DNA of 64,000 nt. It comes from Cherax quadricarinatus (lineage: Eukaryota > Arthropoda > Malacostraca > Decapoda > Parastacidae). The position numbers and the translations under genes are program-made. Shown one piece after another: positions 57,330-64,000 of this stretch (position 1 is its first letter; every line of letters begins with the position of its first letter). Location of the stretch: positions 11,294,642 to 11,358,641 of the forward strand of contig NC_091372.1 of NCBI RefSeq assembly GCF_038502225.1, read 5' to 3'. The notes beneath the pieces were generated by a model that searched no databases, had not been told where the DNA came from, and worked only from the letters and a program-made list of their open reading frames with translations.

Positions 57330-57658
57330 TAGCATCACACACCCCACGGTGTGGTGACCATCACACACCACATGGTGTAGTCACCACACACCACATGGTG
57401 TAGTCACCACACACCACATGGTGTAGTCACCACACACCACATGGTGTAGTCACCACACACCACATGGTGTAGTCACCACACACCACATGGTGTAGTCACC
57501 ACACACCACATGGTGTAGTCACCACACACCACATGGTGTAGTCACCACACACCACATGGTGTAGTCACCACACACCACATGGTGTAGTCACCACACACCA
57601 CATGGTGTAGTCACCACACACCACATGGTGTAGTCACCACACACCACATGGTGTAGTG
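57330..57658. repeat. 23-bp hairpin-forming minisatellite
   Basis: About 13 copies of caccacatggtgtagtcac type units; ACACCA and TGGTGT in each unit are inverted repeats around CA. Confidence 0.95.
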
Positions 57659-57764
57659 ACAGTGTGCTAGTCTTAAAGTAGCGCACCTGTCACCATCCGG
57701 TCACTGATATTATCTCTCACACCAACACCTGGCATTTTATGAGAGGCTTTCACCTGTCTGCCTC

Positions 57765-57900
57765 ACACCTGCATCAGGGAAACACCTGTCCCCAGCGCCA
57801 CACCTGCATCAATGGAATACCTGTCTCCGGGGGCACACCTGCATCAGTGAAACACCTGTCTTTAGTGCCACACCTGCAGTGAAACACCTGTCTCCAAGAG
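57765..57900. repeat. degenerate 31-33-bp tandem repeat, 4 copies
   Basis: Copies of cacacctgcatcagtgaaac with acctgtctcc, diverged from one another. Confidence 0.75.
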
Positions 57901-57959
57901 TATACTTTCTGTCCCAGTATGTATTGTACTGTTTGCAATCCCCAGAAAGAGATAGAGAA

Positions 57960-58450
57960 AGTCACCTATATGTGGTTGCAGGGGTCGAGTCACAGCTCCT
58001 GGCCCAGCCTCTTCACTGATCGCTACTAGGTCCTCTCTCCCCCTGCTCCATGAGCTTTATCATACCTCATCTTAAAGCTATGTATGGATCCTGTCTCCAC
58101 TACATCTCTCTCCAGATTATTCCACTTCCTGACTCGTCTGAGTTTCAACTGAGATTTGTGACCCTTTGTTCCTGTCTCCCATCTCTGAAGCATTCTAGCA
58201 CTATCCACCTTTTCAATTCCTCTCAGTATTTAATATGATGTTATGTCCCCCCTATCCCTCCTGACCTCCAGTGCCGTCAGGTTGATTTCCCTTAACCTCT
58301 CCTCGTAGGACATACCTCTTAGCTCCAGGACTAGCCTTGTTACAAACTTTTGCACTTTCTCCAATTTCTTGACGTGCTTGACCAGGTGTGGGTTCCATAC
58401 TGGTGCTGCGTACTCCAACATGGGCCTGACGTACACTGTGTACAGTGTCG
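57960..58450 (-). pseudogene. 5'-truncated LINE fragment with a nonsense codon
   Basis: Minus-strand C-terminal part of a LINE RT protein: VRPMLEYAAPVWNPHLVKH, VKKLEKVQKFVTRLV, MSYEERLREINLTALEVRR. An in-frame TAA at 58230-58232 breaks it; the same frame then continues ILRGIEKVDSARMLQRWE and FKMRYDKAHG to its natural stop. The 3' UTR (ggctgggccaggagctgtga; ctcgacccctgcaaccac) recurs at 29540-29600 and 63600-63660. 5' truncated at about 58450, so no polymerase motifs are present. Confidence 0.85.
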
Positions 58451-58891
58451 TGAATGATTCCTTACTTGGATATATATATCAGTGTGTGTTTTCTTTTAAA
58501 CTTAGTTTAATATAAACAAACCACAATGTAGTAGTTTCTTGGTATAGCTTCTTACCCTCATTATATATGCAAATTTATGTGTGTACATAAGACACCAGTG
58601 TTCCGCTGTGAACCAAGTTTAAACAAGTATATAATTACAGTCAAATATATAATTGCTTCATTAACCGAGTGATTAATTAGGTGAGTAACAATAACTGCGA
58701 GAATAACTAATCCAGCAGTTATAACCAAGCATATAACTAGCCACCAGCTATCATATACAACTTAATTATCAAAGCAAGTTTATCCAAGACAACTGTATTG
58801 TCTGCTAGAGTTAAATAACCAGTCAACAATAATTATACTTTAAGAGTACATTAACCGGGGAAATAAATCGCTTGTGTACAGAACAGTGCTT
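58451..58891. other. AT-rich interval, no gene seen
   Basis: Unique AT-rich sequence before the 57-bp array. Confidence 0.4.
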
Positions 58892-61800
58892 ATACTCTGA
58901 AGGATGAGTGAGGATGTTACAGTTCTGGAGGTGGGAAGTACAGTACCTGGACTCTGAAGGATGAGTGAGGATGTTACAGTTCTGGAGGTGGGAAGTACAG
59001 TACCTGCACTCTGAAGGATGAGTGAGGATGTTACAGTTCTGGAGGTGGGAAGTACAGTGCCTGCACTCTGAAGGATGAGTGAGGATGTTACAGTTCTGGA
59101 GGTAGGAAGTGCAGTGCCTGCACTCTGAAGGATGAGTGAGGATGTTACAGTTCTGGAGGTGGGAAGTACAGTACCTGCACTCTGAAGGATGAGTGAGGAT
59201 GTTACAGTTCTGGAGGTGGGAAGTACAGTACCTGCACTCTGAAGGATGAGTGAGGATGTTACAGTTCTGGAGGTGGGAAGTACAGTACCTGCACTCTGAA
59301 GGATGAGTGAGGATGTTACAGTTCTGGAGGTGGGAAGTACAGTACCTGCACTCTGAAGGATGAGTGAGGATGTTACAGTTCTGGAGGTGGGAAGTACAGT
59401 ACCTGCACTCTGAAGGATGGGTGAGGATGTTACAGTCCTGGAGGTGGGAAGTACAGTACCTGCACTCTGAAGGATGAGTGAGGATGTTACAGTTCTGGAG
59501 GTGGGAAGTACAGTACCTGCACTCTGAAGGATGAGTGAGGATGTTACAGTTCTGGAGGTGGGAAGTACAGTACCTGCACTCTGAAGGATGAGTGAGGATG
59601 TTACAGTTCTGGAGGTGGGAAGTACAGTACCTGGACTCTGAAGGATGAGTGAGGATGTTACAGTTCTGGAGGTGGGAAGTACAGTACCTTCACTCTGAAG
59701 GATGAGTGAGGATGTTACAGTTCTGGAGGTGGGAAGTACAGTACCTGCACTCTGAAGGATGAGTGAGGATGTTACAGTTCTGGAGGTGGGAAGTACAGTA
59801 CCTGTACTCTGAAGGATGAGTGAGAATGTTACAGTTCTGGAGGTGGGAAGTACAGTACCTGTACTCTGAAGGATGAGTGAGGATGTTACAGTTCTGGAGG
59901 TGGGAAGTACAGTACCTGCACTCTGAAGGATGAGTGAGGATGTTACAGTTCTGGAGGTGGGAGGTACAGTACCTGCACTCTGAAGGATGAGTGAGGATGT
60001 TACAGTTCTGGAGGTGGGAAGTACAGTACCTACACTCTGAAGGATGAGTGAGGATGTTACAGTTCTGTAGGTGGGAGGTACAGTACCTGCACTCTGAAGG
60101 ATGAGTGAGGATGTTACAGTTCTGGAGGTGGGAAGTACAGTACCTACACTCTGAAGGATGAGTGAGGATGTTACAGTTCTGGAGGTGGGAAGTACAGTAC
60201 CTGCACTCTGAAGGATGAGTGAGGATGTTACAGTTCTGGAGGTGGGAAGTACAGTGCCTGCACTCTGAAGGATGAGTGAGGATGTTACAGTTCTGGAGGT
60301 GGGAAGTACAGTACCTACACTCTGAAGGATGAGTGAGGATGTTACAGTTCTGGAGGTGGGAAGTATAGTACCTGCACTCTGAAGGATGAGTGAGGATGTT
60401 ACAGTTCTGGAGGTGGGAAGTACAGTACCTGCACTCTGAAGGATGGGTGAGGATGTTACAGTTCTGGAGGTGGGAAGTATAGTACCTGCACTCTGAAGGA
60501 TGAGTGAGGATGTTACAGTTCTGGAGGTGGGAAGTACAGTACCTGCACTCTGAAGGATGAGTGAGGATGTTACAGTTCTGGAGGTGGGAAGTACAGTACC
60601 TGCACTCTGAAGGATGGGTGAGGATGTTACAGTTCTGGAGGTGGGAAGTATAGTACCTGCACTCTGAAGGATGAGTGAGGATGTTACAGTTCTGGAGGTG
60701 GGAAGTACAGTACCTGCACTCTGAAGGATGAGTGAGGATGTTACAGTTCTGGAGGTGGGAAGTACAGTACCTGCACTCTGAAGGATGGGTGAGGATGTTA
60801 CAGTTCTGGAGGTGGGAAGTACAGTACCTGCACTCTGAAGGATGGGTGAGGATGTTACAGTTCTGGAGGTGGGAAGTATAGTACCTGCACTCTGAAGGAT
60901 GAGTGAGGATGTTACAGTTCTGGAGGTGGGAAGTACAGTACCTGCACTCTGAAGGATGAGTGAGGATGTTACAGTTCTGGAGGTGGGAAGTACAGTACCT
61001 GCACTCTGAAGGATGGGTGAGGATGTTACAGTTCTGGAGGTGGGAAGTATAGTACCTGCACTCTGAAGGATGAGTGAGGATGTTACAGTTCTGGAGGTGG
61101 GAAGTACAGTACCTGCACTCTGAAGGATGAGTGAGGATGTTACAGTTCTGGAGGTGGGAAGTACAGTACCTGCACTCTGAAGGATGGGTGAGGATGTTAC
61201 AGTTCTTTAGGTGGGAAGTACAGTACCTGCACTCTGAAGGATGAGTGAGGATGTTACAGTTCTGGAGGTGGGAAGTACAGTACCTGCACTCTGAAGGATG
61301 GGTGAGGATGTTACAGTTCTGGAGGTGGGAAGTACAGTACCTGCACTCTGAAGGATGAGTGAGGATGTTACAGTTCTGGAGGTGGGACGTACAGTACCTA
61401 CACTGAAGGATGAGTGAGGATGTTACAGTTCTGGAGGTGGGAAGTACAGTACCTGCACTCTGAAGGATGGGTGAGGATGTTACAGTTCTTTAGGTGGGAA
61501 GTACAGTACCTGCACTCTGAAGGATGAGTGAGGATGTTACAGTTCTGGAGGTGGGAAGTACAGTACCTGCACTCTGAAGGATGGGTGAGGATGTTACAGT
61601 TCTGGAGGTGGGAAGTACAGTACCTGCACTCTGAAGGATGAGTGAGGATGTTACAGTTCTGGAGGTGGGACGTACAGTACCTACACTGAAGGATGAGTGA
61701 GGATGTTACAGTTCTGGAGGTGGGAAGTACAGTACCTGCACTCTGAAGGATGAGTGAGGATGTTACAGTTCTGGAGGTGGGACGTACAGTACCTACACTG

Positions 61801-62560
61801 AAGGATGAGTGAGGATGTTACAGTTCTGGAGGTGGGAAGTACAGTACCTGCACTCTGAAGGATGAGTGAGGATGTTACAGTTCTGTAGGTGGGAGGTACA
61901 GTACCTGCACTCTGAAGGATGAGTGAGGATGTTACAGTTCTGGAGGTGGGAAGTACAGTACCTACACTCTGAAGGATGAGTGAGGATGTTACAGTTCTGG
62001 AGGTGGGACGTACAGTACCTGCACTCTGAAGGATGAGTGAGGATGTTACAGTTCTGGAGGTGGGAAGTACAGTACCTGCACTCTGAAGGATGAGTGAGGA
62101 TGTTACAGTTCTGGAGGTGGGACGTACAGTACCTGCACTCTGAAGGATGAGTGAGGATGTTACAGTTCTGGAGGTGGGAAGTACAGTACCTACACTCTGA
62201 AGGATGAGTGAGGATGTTACAGTTCTGGAGGTGGGAAGTACAGTACCTACACTCTGAAGGATGAGTGAGGATGTTACAGTTCTGGAGGTGGGAAGTACAG
62301 TACCTACACTCTGAAGGATGAGTGAGGATGTTACAGTTCTGGAGGTGGGAAGTACAGTACCTACACTGAAGGATGAGTGAGGATGTTACAGTTCTGGAGG
62401 TGGGACGTACAGTACCTGCACTCTGAAGGATGAGTGAGGATGTTACAGTTCTGGAGGTGGGACGTACAGTACCTGCACTCTGAAGGATGAGTGAGGATGT
62501 TACAGTTCTGGAGGTGGGAAGTACAGTACCTGCACTCTGAAGGATGAGTGAGGATGTTAC
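58892..62560 (-). repeat. 57-bp minisatellite, minus orientation, about 64 copies
   Basis: Plus-strand text shows gttacagttctggaggtggg and aagtacagtacctgcactct. Variants such as acgtacag and ctacactgaagg (54-bp units) cluster toward 61.4-62.4 kb. On the minus strand every unit has an acceptor-like cttcccacctccag and a donor-like GTGCAG/GTACTG. The array merges into the exon at 62530-62595. Confidence 0.96.
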
Positions 62561-62595
62561 AGTTCCGAGTCTTTTGAACTGATCTTCACACATTT
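62530..62595 (-). CDS. most upstream visible exon of unrecognised minus-strand gene
   Basis: 66-bp exon between a strong acceptor (gataattctcttgccag) and donor GTGCAG/GTACTG. With a two-base lead it reads MCEDQFKRLGTVTSSLILQ then SA and leaves one base that matches exon 52155-52262. Only this frame is open. Its last roughly 37 bases are the same sequence as part of the adjoining 57-bp unit, so the minisatellite appears to have arisen from this exon/intron border. Alternatively the exon is a chance reading of the array edge; the acceptor and phase fit argue against that. Confidence 0.5.
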
Positions 62596-63434
62596 CTGGC
62601 AAGAGAATTATCGAATCATAGCGAATGTGTTTCCAATTCCCAGATCTGATTCACTACTTTGTGGTAGATAAAAAAAAAATCTTTATAACGTTAGATTTTA
62701 AAATAATAAAACAAATCCGCGTAAATAAATTAATGGTTGGGTATACTAGACAAAATATGACAATGTTGTAAGTCACATTACACTGATGGAGGTCATACAA
62801 GGTATTATAAAGTTTGCTCTCAGGGTTAACAAGGTGTTGTTATGACAGTGATGGCACAGTAACATCACTTGTGTGGGGAGTTGCCCACAAGGCAGCGGTA
62901 TATATATATTTCAGAGGTTCCTGAGAGCATGGCCCCCGACATCAGAGGTATTAAGGAATACGGGGAAGTCAATGTAAAGTGAATGTAAGTAGAAGGTTGC
63001 AAGATTTCCATGTCAGTTGACATTCATGAGACTGAGAACACCAGCAATCATGCCACAGTGCAAAATATTTAACAGGCTTCCGTTTCACACCCGTACGATA
63101 GACTATTAGTACCTACCATTATAGACAGAAGGATGGTAGTGGAGTTGAACTTGCAGGGTTGTGTAGAGGGATGATCAGAATGTTCCAAGAACTGTATACT
63201 GTATTGCTATTGGCCGAGTAGAGATTATTTGTGTTGATGAGTGTGGGAGCAATGAAGGAGCTGTGGCAAGTTAGGTTACCATGTGAGTGGAGATCATTGT
63301 TGTGTCTAAGAGAGGTATTGTTGCTGGAGTATATACATCCTGGTGCTGGCGCCTCCAGCCTCCCTCTCCACTACTTCTGCCTACCTCACCCATACCTCAC
63401 TCCTCACATTATACCAACTTAACATACGTGGGAG
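62596..63434. other. non-repetitive interval, no gene seen
   Basis: Presumably intron upstream of exon 62530-62595. No further exon with matching phase was found by eye. Confidence 0.4.
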
Positions 63435-63555
63435 TGAAGAGGTAGTCAGTCAGTGACATTACTGACTACTGGTAGTGAAGAGGTAGTCAGTCACTGACAT
63501 TACAGACTACTGGTAGTGAAGAGGTAGTCAGTGACATTACTGACTACTGAAGACT
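63435..63555. repeat. tandem repeat of about 40 bp, 3 copies
   Basis: tagtgaagaggtagtcagtc plus acattactgactactgg; tagtcagt/actgacta parts are inverted repeats. Confidence 0.88.
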
Positions 63556-63599
63556 GCTGACGCACCAATACTCTATCATTCACCTCTAGGCTATATTCA

Positions 63600-63660
63600 G
63601 CGAAAAGGCAGGGCCAGGAGCTATGAACTGACCCCTGCAACCACAAATAGGTGGGTACAT
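63600..63660 (+). mobile_element. LINE 3'-UTR fragment
   Basis: cagggccaggagctatgaac then tgacccctgcaaccacaaat and aggtgggtac: same 3' end as 57960-58450. Confidence 0.65.
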
Positions 63661-63717
63661 TACAGTAATGGGGGAAATATTGTACTATGCCCCACGTACT
63701 GTGGGTGACTTTAGTAC

Positions 63718-64000
63718 ATCAACCCACACTTGTGGGTCACAACCCACACTTGTGGGTCACAACACACACTTGTGGGTCACAACCCACACTTGTGGGTCAC
63801 AACCCACACTTGTGGATCACAACCCACACTTGTGGATCACAACCCACACTTGTGGGTCACAACCCACACTTGTGGATCACAACCCACACTTGTGGGTCAC
63901 AACCCACACTTGTGGATCACAACCCACACTTGTGGGTCACAACCCACACTTGTGGGTCACAACCCACACTTGTGGGTCACAACCCACACTTGTGGGTCAC
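63718..64000. repeat. 20-bp hairpin-forming minisatellite
   Basis: aacccacacttgtgggtcac, about 14 copies running off the window. CCCACA and TGTGGG in each unit can pair; the gg-to-ga variant (tggatcac) weakens it. Confidence 0.95.

Overview
This window is eukaryotic nuclear DNA dominated by repeats. It most likely comes from a decapod crustacean, possibly a crayfish. That assignment rests on my recognition of several repeat types I associate with decapod genomes: the 3' end of a LINE ending in tandem 'ggtaaactcca' units, tRNA-headed SINEs with a common body, the 'gcgaaacgt' family, and very long minisatellites. There are no bacterial operons, CRISPR arrays or intact tRNA/rRNA genes.

Layout. 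1-3 kb: minisatellites and a TAG/AAT microsatellite. 3.2-3.8 kb: a 5'-truncated LINE tail bounded by a perfect 59-bp target duplication. 5.0-13.4 kb: a nest, in which a 50-bp array is split by a minus-strand CR1/L2-like LINE with an intact 1184-codon ORF, and the LINE 5' region is split in turn by an inverted tandem array of 421-bp units flanked by a 12-bp target duplication. 13-19 kb: LINE and SINE fragments and 37- and 30-bp arrays. 20-26 kb: large 51-bp and 25/23-bp arrays. 27-40 kb: exons with arrays, fold-back elements and a SINE cluster between them. 40.3-47.4 kb: 52-bp, 17/20-bp, CA-rich and 57-bp arrays. 48-58 kb: more arrays, two exons, SINEs and LINE tails. 58.9-62.6 kb: a 3.7-kb array of the same 57-bp unit in reverse, ending on a candidate exon.

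The only host gene I can support is on the minus strand. Exons at 62530-62595, 52155-52262, 50665-50795, 40170-40297 and 33434-35075 join with consistent splice phases at every junction and end in a stop. Further exons at 30129-30195, 29318-29422, 27520-27852 and 19869-19978 (perhaps also 14073-14128) also share phases with each other. They can be reached from the 40170-40297 exon by skipping the stop-containing exon, so 33434-35075 may be an alternative last exon. The encoded protein is acidic and Ser/Thr/Pro-rich, and I do not recognise its family.

The most interesting signal is the dispersed 'gcgaaacgt' family (421-bp satellite, fold-backs near 27.0, 30.3, 32.5 and 39.9 kb, single copies at 17.2 and 52.4 kb). 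Its core resembles a type I hammerhead ribozyme: CTGAAGA or TTGATAA, one extra nucleotide, a covarying stem II, then GAAACGT(C/T). This suggests retrozyme- or Penelope-like elements. A second theme is that several minisatellites begin at or next to splice sites, and three carry splice-site-like motifs in every unit.
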